Of a stretch of DNA of 64,000 nt, positions 12,572 to 23,536 are shown one piece after another (positions within the stretch are counted from its first letter, which is position 1; every line of letters starts with the position of its first letter). Position numbers and translations under genes: made by a program. Below the pieces are notes generated by a model. The model searched no databases. It had not been told where the DNA came from and saw only the letters and a program-made list of their open reading frames with translations. Source of the stretch: Hymenopus coronatus (lineage: Eukaryota; Arthropoda; Insecta; Mantodea; Hymenopodidae); contig CM060883.1 of NCBI GenBank assembly GCA_030762935.1, positions 33,875,501 to 33,939,500 on the forward strand. Direction: 5' to 3'.

Positions 12572-13734
12572 AAAATAAAGCAAAAATAAAATAAAATCAC
12601 CAGTAAACAATGTTTTCAGAAACTCCATGTCATTTTATACATTGCAATACAACTAAAATATAGCTTTGACCAATCATATAGCTTTCCAGTTGGTTTAAAA
12701 ACCGTGAGATGTTTATATCTCACCCTGTATTATGCTAGACCATGCCGAAGTGCAGTAAATATACATCTGATAGCTACTCTTTTATGGGCCTCATTAAAAC
12801 ACACCTCTTTATTAAAGTGCAGGTTTCTATCAATCAGAAGATCCACATGCAACAATCACTACTTTCGTGTCTGCGCACATCTCGTAACGCTACCAGGCAT
12901 CAACTGTTCAAAGGGCAAATGTCGATTATTCTCGCATGTTCAATCGAAGAACAACTAGCGGAGTTTAGAAAAAGTTCAAATTTGGGACACGAGTGACAGT
13001 GACATCCAATTTACTCCGCGGAAAATTTCTGCAAAAGCACACGATGTGACTAATAACTTATTGCCACAAGAATTAGTTACTGTGTTAAGGTCGAGATGAG
13101 AATAAAATTAATATTTTCGCGTCTGGGCACATACCACAACCCTGTCAGCTATTCACTGCGTAATGCACCTATTGGTTAAGCGTGGAATATTAAAATTTAA
13201 TTTATAAATATTTTAAACTTAGACATATGCTCGAGGATAAATAAACTCGCTCCTCTAGCTTCATAAACATACTCTTACTTGGTCATTAGACTCTCGTTGC
13301 ATGGTTACTATTGTATTCGACTGCTATTAATGTAATTACTATTGTTATCATCTTTTCTTCAAATTGCTGTGTGTGTTTTACCACCCGGAAAGTTGGACAT
13401 CCCTTGCTCACTGGGGATGTTGGCTATCGACTAACATTACCCAGCCGTTAATGAATGGCATGAGACGGGATTACTGCGAGCTTGAAGTGATTCAGGAGGC
13501 ATGTATACGGTAATTGGCACTTTATTTGGGCTAATATTATATTGTAATGGCTAATATACTTGCTTTTTCAGGCCAATCATGTAATCTCTAGCCAATAGGC
13601 TGTGACCAATCTGCTACCAAATTATAGTGATCATTAGGATTTGAAAACTCAAGATGTGCCTTGATGAAAACATCTGTGTGATATCCCATTTCAGAATGTA
13701 GATAATATCTGATGGAGAAGTAACAACTTTAAAT
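12572..13734. other. No recognisable feature
   Basis: The frames in 12704-12996 have no recognisable domain. No repeat family of this window extends here. Confidence 0.35.
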
Positions 13735-14285
13735 CTGGCTGGGCCCGTAGTTCAGTTGCTACGCGAAGGACCTTGGTTTCGAGGCAGGAGGTGGGGATTT
13801 TTCTCTAGCCAAGAAGCGGCCATTCTACCTGTCTCGGTTTTTTCGGGGTTTCTCCGGGTCGCTAAGCGAATTTTCCGGTTTACCATTTCGTATTCCCATC
13901 ATTTCCTAATCAGGTTGAAGGACCAGACTACGCTGCTCGGCCAGCTGCGACTAAATGATGGTTAGCGGATGTAAAAGTTTATCCTGCGTCTACGTTGGAA
14001 CGTTCGTTCGCAACCCATCTTCCGGTTTTAGAGCTCCTTCTGCGGTCTTTCCGGGAGGACAGGAGCTGGTGAGGAGGACCATGGCAGTGTCAGAAGCACT
14101 TCAACTGTAACCGATAAGAATTCCAACCATTGTCATCCGGATCTGGTCGTCCTTCGGGTCTCTCCCCTCGTTCCTCCCTCCCTGGGGTAACGTAAGTGGG
14201 AAAGGGCCATAAGGACCTACGTTCAGTGCTCTGGCCCAGAGTTCTGGGTCCTCACTGTGACTATGATAATCCTAATCTATATTCT
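13735..14285 (+). mobile_element. SINE-like GC-rich element (SINE-6)
   Basis: A tRNA-like start (GGGCCCGTAGTTCAGTTGCTA as a probable A box, TTGGTTTCGAGGC as a weak B box) is followed by a GC-rich body with TCGGGGTTTCTCCGGGT, which resembles the CTCCGGGTTCTCCGG core of SINE-1. Sequence near 14180-14260 (GTGGGAAAGGGCC, CAGTGCTCTGGCCCAGAG) has the same composition and may be its 3' part. Only one copy is in the window, so family status is inferred. Confidence 0.5.
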
Positions 14286-14741
14286 TTATCCTTCGGAGTC
14301 TGAAAGTATGAAAGACAATGTGAATGTGCGTGGTCTAATGAAGAAAAATATAAACCAGATGACAACAGTACCGTGTTTCAAAGGGAAATACCGCCAATTT
14401 GACCATGCAGCTAATCCTTACTTCTCTGCACTTGAAACTGTATCCAAAATCCAATCCTTCACATTGGCAATGGCATTATAATTCAGTAACATGACAGTCT
14501 GATATATACACTTGCAAAGTTACAGAAAGTCAAGTGGGAAAGTTTACCAAATTTTCTCCACTCCTGTGGAAATATTCTTTCCACTAACTCAAACAACCGT
14601 GTTAATCTTTCCGATGCCGAACTAAGCATGGACATGGTCTCTGCCCTTTCAAGGGGTCTCAATTTTGTTCCGAATCCTAAATTCATACCACAGTGATGTA
14701 GAACGTGCCTTTTCGGTATCTTACAAGACGCTTCTGAAGAA

Positions 14742-15203
14742 GTGAGACAAGAGATTTGCAGTTCTTTGGGAAAAGCAAATCTCCCCAAACATAGCATCAC
14801 CAGAGCAAAACGCCAAGCTCTGAATGATCTCAAAAGCAACGAAGGGCTCTTAGTGCTTCCTGCAGACAAGAGCAATGCAGCTGTGGTGTTGTCCAGAACA
14901 AACTACATAGAAAAAGTAGCCAATGTACTGTCTGAGGAAACTTTTAAGCCGCTTTCAAACGGTCCTACGAAAAGAATAAAAAGGAAAACTATTTCTCTGC
15001 TGAAGTCTAGCGGCCTGCCACCCGAAACAATGAAGAAAGTCACACTTCACTCGTTCATTCCACCAAGGGTCTACGGATTACCCAAAATACACAAACTAGG
15101 AGTGCCCCTCAGGCCCATCGTAGGATGCCAATGGTTCAAAACGTACATACTGGCCAAACACTTGACTGAACTTATACAGCCTCTGATTGGGTATCTGCAC
15201 TGA
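14742..15203 (+). pseudogene. PLE reverse transcriptase, N-terminal part
   Basis: A 153-residue open stretch. Typical PLE RT motifs are visible: LPADKSNAAVVLS (residues ~40-52), then YGLPKIHKLGVPLRPIVG (residues ~110-127), the fingers motif shared by Penelope and Coprina-type RTs. The first Met is an arbitrary entry into a longer ancestral frame that already shows PLE-like residues upstream in another frame. The frame stops at 15203, before the palm. It would have acted in target-primed reverse transcription in the nucleus. Confidence 0.85.
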
Positions 15204-15267
15204 TCATGTCAAAAACTCACCCGAATTCACAAAAAATAAAATAAATAAAAGTTAGTTCATCAGTGTT

Positions 15268-15545
15268 TTAGTCAGCTTCGATGTGGAGTAGCCAGAGTAC
15301 CCCTCAAGGAAACCTTAGAATCACTTAAGTCACATTTTGACGTCATCCCTTTATCACACACTATCTCTCAACCTACTTTCTTTTCAACAACCGTTACTAT
15401 GAAAAAGCAAATGGGGTGGCCATCCCCTGTCACCAGCCATAGCCAAATTTTATATGCAAGAGTTTAAAACCTGGCGCTTAAAATACGCCTCTTGCACCTG
15501 CACACTTCTTCTGCTATATAGATGACACATCTGTAGTTTTGGGAT
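15268..15545 (+). pseudogene. PLE reverse transcriptase palm, frameshifted
   Basis: Read across frames, this segment holds VSFDV at about 15270 (palm motif with the first catalytic Asp), then VPLKETLES, then SPLSPAIAKFYMQEF after a frameshift near 15420, and CYIDDTSVV with the catalytic YIDD at 15515-15526. Stops (for example just after VSFDV and after VVLG) and a 1-nt shift inside the Gly-Ser-Pro-Leu motif inactivate it. The motif order and spacing match PLE RTs. Confidence 0.8.
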
Positions 15546-15946
15546 AGAGCAGAACGGTTGCTACCGTTCCTGGACAAAAAATAAAATGCTCACCTAGGAC
15601 ACAAAGTGCATAGGAAACCCACGCACACTGACTGACCTGTCACCTCAACAATACAAGCTGCCACCACCCCACACAGAAACACACAGTACTTTCTACACTT
15701 ATACACCGAGCGATAACGGTCTTTGATAAACATAGCCTTCCAGAAGAAATTCAGCGCCTACGTAAAGGCTTTAGACAGAACCAGTATACAATCCAAGATA
15801 TCAACAAAGCTTTCAGGAAACTGCACTACCATCAAACGACAATATAGAGAAAAAGGAAAGCTTAGCTACAGCCATTATGCTGTACATGGGTGCAGTGTCC
15901 CACAAAATAGCAAGAATTCTGTCTAAACGCAGCGTTAGAACAGTTT

Positions 15947-16285
15947 TTGAACCCCATACCTAAATCAAACATCATCTGGGCTCGGTCAAAGACAATCTGG
16001 TCCTCCGCACTGCCGGTATTTACAAAATCCCGTGTGAATGTAGAAAAAATTTACATCGGCCAGACGGGGAGGACTGTGGATGTGCGCATCAAAGAACACC
16101 AACGTTGCATCAGATTGGGCTACTCGGAAAAGTCTGCGGTGGCACAATATACTTACAATACTAGCCATAAGATCAATTTTTCATCCACCAAAGTAATAGA
16201 AAAATTGATCGGATTTATGATAAAAGAAGCAATATACATAAAACAAACAAAAATCATTTTAATAAAGACAAAGGTCTGCATGTAG
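15947..16285 (+). pseudogene. PLE GIY-YIG endonuclease domain, frameshifted
   Basis: The GIY triplet (16015-16023, context GIYKIPCECR) is in one frame and YIG (16052-16060, context IYIGQTGRTVDVRIKEH) in the next, so one frameshift falls between them. Downstream, the Arg of RIKEH and the later AQYTYNTSHKINF are the usual conserved positions of the PLE nuclease. In PLEs this C-terminal domain nicks the target DNA. The open frame shown includes about 25 out-of-frame residues at its start. Confidence 0.85.
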
Positions 16286-16408
16286 GCAAAACATGGCTAG
16301 CTACAATTCATATACACTTGTCCCATCCTGCTGAACCCCCATTGGCCAATGACAGCGCGCGAGGCGGTCTTTCAGCCTTCCCCTCTACGTATAAATACCA
16401 TCCCGCCC

Positions 16409-16714
16409 CTGATGCTGTACGGCTGTGAGGTCTGGGGTTCGGTGGCTCGTTCCACCATCCGCAGGCTGCAGGCCGTGCAGAACAGGGCATTGAGGATGAT
16501 ATACGGCACAGACCGCAGATTCCCGTCCCACATTCTCCATTCCCACTCCGGAATCCCTTACATAGTGGACGTTGTGCGAGAAAGAGCTCGCACAATATAC
16601 ACTAAACTTGCTCCCCACCCAAATCCCCAGGTGAACACTCTCGGTCTTTACGACCACACGCTACCAAGGAGACGCGTAAGCTACCGCCTTCCCAAGGACG
16701 CCTTGGGATGGTAG
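16409..16714 (+). pseudogene. Jockey-type LINE, C-terminal RT fragment
   Basis: From LMLYGCEVWGS the frame matches the C-terminal end of Jockey-clade ORF2: YGCEVWG, then IRRLQAVQNRALRMIYG, then a GIPYIVDVVRERARTIY segment corresponding to the usual last ~100 residues. It is GC-rich, unlike the neighbouring sequence. The stop is at 16712-16714. It starts exactly where the Penelope-like element ends, so the two were joined by insertion or recombination. Confidence 0.85.
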
Positions 16715-16750
16715 TTTTCCGGCCGCCTCTCCCTTTATTGTTCTACCCGC

Positions 16751-17040
16751 CAAGTTAAGCAGCATCGGGCATGGTCACGACTCGGACGGGTGACCATCCA
16801 GTTGTACTCCGACCAGATCTGCAACACTGGCTTCCCCCACCCCGTACCTACATCCCTTCAGGTCTCCCCGCTAGCCGGCACTGCTTTCCTTGACAGCCCG
16901 CAAGCGGCTGGCCAAGGTAAGCAGCATCGGGCCTGGTCCCTCTCTGGGTGGGTGGCCACTCAGATAGGTAACCCAGCCCGCGCCGGCTGCACAGAGGGAA
17001 CACCCTGCCCAATTACTTTGACAAAGACAAAAAACGCTTG
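16751..17040 (+). repeat. Two 5S-rRNA-like blocks behind the LINE fragment
   Basis: Block 1 (16751-16799) begins CAAGTTAAGCAGCATCGGGC and ends GGACGGGTGACC; block 2 (16912-~16980) begins CCAAGGTAAGCAGCATCGGG and continues GGGTGGGTGGCCACTCAG. Both follow the order of the 3' half of eukaryotic 5S rRNA (GTTAAGCA...TCGGGC...GGATGGGTGACC), which includes promoter box C. The 5' half of 5S is not evident, so these are not 5S genes. They may belong to a 5S-derived SINE3-type element or a LINE 3' tail. Confidence 0.7.
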
Positions 17041-18425
17041 CATAAGACTACATCTTTTATATCACACGGGTAAATCCGCAAGAAAAGCGGATAGGTACCG
17101 TGGTGATTTGCCCCCGCCCGAGTACACTCGGGCGACTAGTTCCTGCTCCTGGCTCCTTTTCTCTAGTTTCCTGGTGTTGGCGAAAGAGTACGTCGTTAAA
17201 GCTTGGAAATTAATCTAACCTACCTACCTGGCTGACATCCCGAGAAGAAATCATTAATAACCAGCACCGGGAAAGCTTCAATTTCTTGTTATTCTCTTAT
17301 TAGTTCTTAAAAGTGCCTACCAACAAAGTAACGCTTGTACAGGTATTGTTATGTACAATACATTGTGCGTGAAAACTGAATCATGTAGACAGATGTGTGT
17401 AAAAGTTCACAGCTAGTTATCCAGTTCCGGGTACACAGATTGTGAGATGTTTGGGCAATCATTTAGAACAACGGATTGCGGAGCTTATTCGTGCGAATGG
17501 TAACTTCTTCCACTATCTCAAGAATGTCTTCGCCATGGACACCATTTTCAACAACACTTATAACAATATTAGTACTCATTACGGATGTGTTACTAACACT
17601 CGTGAGTAAGTAACATGGAAGTTGCGGAACGGAAAACCCTGCAGTGGAGCAGACTGTGTGCGAAGCACGCATTTGCGCGATCCATGGCCTAGCATAAAAC
17701 GAAGACACTGTATTTAGAATGCCACGTACCTCAGTTCACCTGTTCATACCGTGAATATGAGCAGGAATTAGCAAGTCCAGGAATCAAAGTGTTAATGCAG
17801 GTTGAAAGCATCAAATACCAAAATAAGTCTGTATCGACAGAGTATATATTGAAGCTTAGTTACAGCTGATTCTTATTGGTAATAATTAATGTAATGTAAC
17901 TGTGAACTTGACAACTACAGAACACATTTGAAGTACGTAAAATCTGAAGTTGTCTTCACATTTACTTGTAGACACAAACATCACGTGCTCTAGGAACCGG
18001 TTTTTGAGCAGCGAAGACACAACATAGGCAGGCCGGACATTCTTTGTAAAATGAGCTATTTTACGATTGCATTTTATTTGGCTAAATATTTAATATCTGT
18101 CTGACGTAAGGATGCAGTTATTTGGGGAGGTCGCTGGCATGGTTTCGAAAGGTCAGAGAAGGCCGGAATATAGTGCAGTACAGTCGAACTATCAAAACAT
18201 CAGCGCAGCGTACGTAAATGGGAATAAACAAAACGATCCACAGCAGGCTAAACTTGCTGTTTTCTTTATCAGTAATGAATATTAATTTTCCACTCTGTGA
18301 GCGAATGACTACGCGCGGTGATGTTTACGTAAGAGACTCAACTGTTGCATTCCAGTATTGTCGAACTATACAGGATCTGCACCGGGAGTGATGACGTAAT
18401 ACTGCTTATCTGCTTGTGTTTACGC
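17041..18425. other. No recognisable gene
   Basis: 17041-17220 is GC-rich and probably still belongs to the 5S-like/LINE-derived unit; a CGCCCGAGTACACTCGGGCG inverted pair lies at 17117-17136. From 17220 to 18425 no domain, tRNA-like head or terminal repeat was seen. Confidence 0.35.
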
Positions 18426-18437
18426 AAGTTTCCACTC
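18426..18437 (+). repeat. Target-site duplication, left copy
   Basis: AAGTTTCCACTC, identical to 20145-20156. The two copies bracket the LINE insertion. Confidence 0.9.
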
Positions 18438-19987
18438 AACACTACATAACCGACTTTGAGAAGTCGGAACTATTCTCAAATACTCTACAATGTATCTTCA
18501 GCCCAAACCCAGTGATAAACGAAGAATTCAACCACGAAATTGAACGTTTTCCTGGTTCTTATACCACTGCTCCACTTCCCATTGACTTCACTTCGCCAAA
18601 AGAAATCTTATTCATAATCCAGCAACTACCAGCAAGAAAATCGCCTGGTCATGACCTAATTCCAAAACATCTGACTCGCAAAGCACTTGCTATTCTAGCC
18701 TCACTCTTCAATAGTTTGATACGTATGGGCTACTTCCCCAGAATCTGGAAACACGCTATAATTATTGTTATTCATAAACCTGGGAAAAGCTCCTCAGACC
18801 CAAACAATTATCGTCCTATAAGTCTGCTACCAACTCTGTCCAAAGTGTATGAAAAGATTATACTGAAGCGTTTAACAAAATTTCTCAATGAAGCATCAGT
18901 ATTACTTCCCTTTCAATTCGGTTTTCGTCGTAAACATTCAACCACCCATCAAATTCTCCGGATTACAGAGCAAGTGGCACAAGGCTTCGAGAAGAAAGAA
19001 CACACAACTGCAGCTTTCCTTGACTTCACTCAGGCATTCGACAGGGTTTGGCATCAGGGTCTTCTATACAAACTGTTCATCAACGGCATTCCAGACTACC
19101 TCTATAAAATAATTTCCTCCTTTCTGTCACAACGAACATTCTCAGTCCGCATAGGTAGTTGTCACTCTTCTACAAAACCTATAACAGCCGGAGTTCCTCA
19201 AGGATCTATCCTGGGACCAGTTCTATTCAACCTGTACACCTCTGATATGCCTGCAACGCCTACAGCTCAAATCGCTATGTATGCGGACGATACTGCAATC
19301 TTCTCAACACATCGCAATATCCACACCGCCAGAAATCACCTTCAAGAGGCCTTAAACTTAATTATATCCTGGCTAGACAACTGGCGTATTTCGCTCAACC
19401 AGCAAAAATGTGAAGCAATGGTCATTACACTATGCAGACAAAACTATCCACCACCAGTAACGCTCCCAGCGAAACAGATACCCTGGAAAACTAATACAGA
19501 AACAGTGAAATATCTCGGTGTACTCCTGGATCGACGACTCACATGGAAATCACATATAAGCAACAAACTTAAACTAGCCCGAGCAAGACTGGCAAAACTC
19601 TACCCCCTCCTCAACAAAAGATCTTCACTCAAACTAAAAAACTGCACACTACTTTACACGACTCTATTAAGACCACTGCTACTATGCGCTTGTCCAGTTT
19701 GGGGAGGAACTAGTCCTTCTGAAATCAAACGTATCCAGACATTTCAAAACAAAATATTGCGAATCTCAACGAATGCACTATGGTTTGTCAGAAATAGTCA
19801 ACTACATAGAGAAACTGGAATCAGCATCATTCAACAGTCAATTTCTTCACAAGCCGAACAGTTTTACAGCAAGCTAAAAGACGTCTCAGCAGCCATTCAC
19901 TATTCTCTTGGCAGAAAATCTAGCTATCCAACTCGCATCAAGAGTCGCCTACCACTGGACCAGCTCTCACAGCAAGACTTTCTGTAA
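18438..19987 (+). pseudogene. Jockey LINE reverse transcriptase, N-terminally truncated
   Basis: An uninterrupted frame of about 515 element-encoded residues. Counting from an upstream in-frame GTG at 18416: ARKSPGHDLIPKHL fingers motif (~73-86), NYRPISLLPTLSKVYEKI (~131-148), GFRRKHST (169-176), catalytic LDFTQAFD (202-209), PQGSILGP (261-268), catalytic YADD (289-292), then KYLGVLLDRRLTWKSHI thumb region and the C-terminal LLRPLLLCACPVWGG. The first few codons seen before 18438 are host target DNA, so no native start exists. The endonuclease is absent. It cannot move by itself but RT residues are all present. Confidence 0.95.
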
Positions 19988-20144
19988 AATAAAAACAAAA
20001 AAATGTACCTACTTATGAGGGGTCCAATGGGGCTTACCTCATTTCAATGTTATTCAGTATCATGCATGTAAATAATGTCTAAAATCAATGATCTGTAGAG
20101 CGAACATGCGCTGATCGATCAATAAATCATTTAAAAAAAAAAAA
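18438..20144 (+). mobile_element. 5'-truncated Jockey-clade LINE insertion
   Basis: A 1.7-kb retrotransposon insertion defined by a perfect 12-bp target duplication, an open RT frame, a ~150-bp 3' untranslated tail, an AATAAA signal (20121-20126) and a terminal A run. Full Jockey elements are 4-6 kb with two frames; the endonuclease and the N-terminal RT part are missing, as expected from incomplete reverse transcription. The intact frame and perfect duplication suggest a fairly recent insertion. Confidence 0.95.
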
Positions 20145-20156
20145 AAGTTTCCACTC
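20145..20156 (+). repeat. Target-site duplication, right copy
   Basis: AAGTTTCCACTC after the A run; matches 18426-18437. Confidence 0.9.
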
Positions 20157-20554
20157 GTGGCCGTCTGCATTCTTCAGACAGGTTATACACTAAACATGAT
20201 AATGTTTTTATGCGTTAGTTTATAATTCAGGTAACTTATGATATTACAGCAGTAAGACGTAACACATTCATGCATATGCAATTTTACAATATTTGAATGC
20301 AAATATGCAGTTTGTAGATACAATAGTTACTTTATTTTGTACACTTTTAGTCTTTTCATCATGTTACATTTAATGGAATGTACAACAATCTACATTTTGA
20401 GATGTCTACAGGTGTATTTCCTACGATATATTTATCCTGAGAAAAACTTCACTCCGCATCACCATCAGTAGTTAAGAGCTGAAATTTAAATTCTTCTTAT
20501 TTGAGTCAGCCACAACTGTGATAATATTTGCAGTATATCTTACCAGTATTTATA
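20157..20554. other. No recognisable feature
   Basis: AT-rich flank of the LINE insertion. Nothing recognised. Confidence 0.35.
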
Positions 20555-20650
20555 TCACGCATCTCTGGCCTCCATCCAGTTGTTCTATCAGTGAGCTACC
20601 ATGGCAACATGTGATACAGATTAAATTCCCCAACTTAATCGCATTTTTTT
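20555..20650 (-). mobile_element. SINE-3 fragment, diverged
   Basis: On the minus strand CATGGTAGCTCACTGATAGAAC (A box region) is preceded by the family leader GGGGAATTTAATC...CATGTTGCCATGG. The B box half is not clear; the match stops at CTGGATGGAGGCCAGAG. Confidence 0.6.
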
Positions 20651-20687
20651 TCCGATAAACACAAGAAGATCTTTAAGCCTTACATTC

Positions 20688-20900
20688 AACAGGTCGCGAG
20701 TTCGAATCTCGCTTAGGGTAAGTTACTCAGATAAGATTTTTTTCGGGATTTCCCTTAATTTGAAAAGTGAATCGAATAACAATAAACTCCATGGATCATT
20801 TGAGTAACATTTCACCGATTTCAGTCAACGTTCGATATGACCAAACTGGTTAAAGGACGTCAAATTTGCTAGTAAGGGTTATATGTAATTGTGGAAGTGG
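20688..20900 (+). mobile_element. Possible tRNA-derived SINE (SINE-9)
   Basis: A good B box (CGCGAGTTCGAATCTCGC) is followed by TTTTTTTCGGGATTTCCC and an AT-rich body, an arrangement like other tRNA SINEs in this window. The A box is not evident. Single copy. Confidence 0.45.
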
Positions 20901-21940
20901 AACCTATGAAAAAAATAATTTAATCGTTACTGTAACGGTTAATATTGTAACTGTGACAGTCACAGTTATAACCGTCACCTGAAAAGCACTGTTTGTTACG
21001 TCCTAATCAATTTTAATGCTGGTTTTTTGATATTTTTGAAATATATTCTTTTACTCCAGAGTTGTTTTTCGCTAAATTGGTGTACATATGACAGCTTCTT
21101 TGTGAATTAGCTCAGTAAATTACTTTATCCAAGGAGACGAGGTTTTCTGGACTTAAGAACAGTAGCTGTTACTGTAATGGCCACATCATAAATCGCGCGT
21201 CATGTCGAGACACATCTTTATCCTGTGGCGCAGCAAATGACCACTCACGCCTCCTTTCCATCATAACCATGTGTCTGCAGACGCTGGCCGAGTCCAGTTC
21301 AGTAATGGAGACAGATTACGCTGTCAGAATGAGTGAGTACGGACCGCTAGCCCATTAGCTAACACGAAAAAGCTCCGGCCGTGAACCTTTCGCACTCTTC
21401 TCAGCATCCCATGGAAGAATGTGGTAACACATGTGTAACCTGATGAACAGTCTTGGTTTCTAAGCCACCTTCATTAAAGCTGAAGGGAGAGCTTAACCAT
21501 ACAATTTTAACCCTTTGGCTACCAGATCCCATTTGAACGATGCCATTTGTGCACATGGATCGCCAAGATCTGATCTGATCCGATTCGTGGACATTAGTTT
21601 TCAGTTACAAATAATTGGGTATGGAAAGAACGGACGGGAATAGCACGGCTCAGGTTGGAAGGGTGGAAAATTCGTAAGGTAGTTGATGATAATGGTAATT
21701 TGTCCATTATCCGGATATCAGGAGGACTGGACGCATATTTTGGCAGATTGCGTGCAGATGTAGGATGTTAGGAAAACAATATTGCCGGAAGTATTTTTAA
21801 CCGCAAACAAACGAAGGATAGCACTCTGGAATTTGATTCTAAACAGTAAAAACGGGCCAAGCCTGTGCACGTACTTAATGAAAGTAAAATAATTGTATAA
21901 ACATTGTGTAGATTATTTGGCGTTTGAGTAATCTATATGT
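20901..21940. other. No recognisable feature
   Basis: Includes ATTTTAACC-type AT-rich and mixed sequence. No frame with a recognisable domain. Confidence 0.35.
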
Positions 21941-21965
21941 GTGCATACCTGGTGCAGCTATTAGC

Positions 21966-22345
21966 GCAAGTGTGTGTGTGTGTGTATGTGTGTGTGATGT
22001 TAGAGGGTTCTTTCTTTTATTGTTCTGTGGTTCTGTTGCTGTAGCGCGCGAGCTTATGTGTGTGTATGTGTGTGTGATGTCAGAGGGTTCTTTCTTTTAT
22101 TGTTCTGTGGTTCTGTTGCTGTAGCGCGCGAGCTTATGTGTGTGTATGTGTGTGTGTGATGTCAGAGGAATCTTTCTTTTATTGTTCTGTGGTTCTGTTG
22201 CTGTAGCGCGCGAGCTTATGTGTGTGTATGTGTCTCTGTGTATATTTCTAATGTAAAGAGATCTAAAATGGATATGTAGGTAATATTTTAAATTCAAGTA
22301 TTTTTAGACAACATGTACGGTCGTCCGACCCATGCGACTGTGTGA
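21966..22345 (+). repeat. Minisatellite (about 80-bp unit, 3 copies) and flanking dispersed repeat
   Basis: The unit holds (TG)n, GATGTCAGAGGGTTC, TTTCTTTTATTGTTCTGTGG and GTAGCGCGCGAGCTTATG; the last motif recurs at 22043, 22123 and 22205, giving periods of 80 and 82 bp. The right flank 22236-22340 is about 80 percent identical by eye to the reverse complement of 60224-60330, so the minisatellite is embedded in a dispersed family. Confidence 0.85.
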
Positions 22346-22349
22346 CGCA

Positions 22350-22995
22350 AATATTATATTTTGTAAACTTAAGAAATACCACCACCACTACCACTACTGT
22401 TTATGTATTTTTTCTTTCCGAGGTTGTCACGTGTCGGCCTTAGTAGTGCGTGAGCAGTGGCCAGTGGTAAAACGTGTTGCTTTGTTATAGTTTGTCTAGA
22501 TTCTTAACATCGCTTCCTCTGTTGACACTTTAAATTAGGACAACCTCTCCTCCGTTTGGTCCACAACTTATGGCCTGGCCTTTCCTACATAGCTGTCAAA
22601 TGATGCAGCTTTTCTGACCGTTGAAATTGCTACTCCAGCCGCATCGGCAGTTAATTTGTTGAACATTTTCGATGACGGTACACGCCAATTTTCAATTACA
22701 GTTTTCAGAAAACGTCTAATATTCACCAACATATTTGGGCTCTATTTCCTGATCTGACTTACTCACTGTATAACACCTTTTTCTTGCTTGAAGTCCTAGC
22801 TGAGAGATTATCATCATCTTCGTTAATTTCACCATTCTCATTATTTGTCCTCTCAATGTTCAGCCGCGACCTAAAGAGAATCATATTAACTTTTTACAAG
22901 CAATACAGAACTAACGTACAATATTTTGCAACACTGCAATCCTGCCTCAGAAACCTGAAAATGTATTTTATTGTTAGAGGTTAGAGCATGATAAC
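22350..22995. other. No recognisable feature
   Basis: Nothing recognised; the short frames have no domain. Confidence 0.35.
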
Positions 22996-23430
22996 GTCGG
23001 GGGACAACTTGGCAACTGCGACCAAATACCGATCTAATGCGGCTTATCATTCTTCGGGGGAAGGGATGAGAGGAGGGAAAATCGCAGACCAGCACACAGG
23101 GAGCACGAAGCTACGCGCAGAGACGCACGGAAGTGCCTATCAAACACTAGATGGCACACCTAGCGCGCCACGGAGGCTATACAGGCGCCGGAGGCCTCTA
23201 CAACGACACCTAGCCTAAACCAGCGCAACCAGAGGGAAGAGAGTTTCACTCGGAGCAAGCAATAGTGCCATCTGTCTGCAAAGCCTCAAGCTACACCGGC
23301 GTTGGCGTGAAGCGGCCCCAAGAAAACCACGGAAAAACCCAGAAACTGAGTACGCGATCATCAGAGAGCGAACTCGGGCCTCCCAAATGCCTGTCTCGGA
23401 CAAAGCGGCTGAACCACCTGGCCCGGTATA
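22996..23430 (-). mobile_element. GC-rich tRNA-like SINE (SINE-8), possible
   Basis: Read on the minus strand: CCAGGTGGTTCAGCCGCTTTG as a probable A box, CCCGAGTTCGCTC as a B box, then GGGTTTTTCCGTGGTTTTC and a GC-rich body down to about 23000. Its base composition differs sharply from the flanks. Only one copy lies here, so it is a candidate. Confidence 0.5.
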
Positions 23431-23536
23431 GTTCTATTATACTCGCTAATGACTTTGCTCCGGGGGAGTAGAGTGGATTGGGTAAGCAAAGCCTTACTTC
23501 TTGGAAATAAGATGGTTAACAGCTTAAAAAACGTCG

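Larger units (their letters stand above)
14480..16408 (+). mobile_element. Penelope-like retrotransposon, degraded
   Basis: Conserved Penelope-like element (PLE) blocks appear in order in all three frames: an N-terminal part with LSDAELS and a region near FVPNPKF (about 14610-14690), RT motifs (14742-15526), the linker before the nuclease (15720-15900), and a GIY-YIG domain (16015-16200), then a tail with NKDKGLHVGKTW (about 16260-16300). Several frameshifts and stops mean it is dead. The tail ends at CCCGCCCCTGATG, where a PLE terminal repeat would begin, and there a Jockey fragment takes over. Full PLEs encode one ~800-residue protein; about that span is represented. Confidence 0.85.

Noticed and set aside
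16751..16980. A 5S rRNA gene
   Set aside because: Only the 3' half is recognisable and it is followed by unrelated GC-rich sequence.
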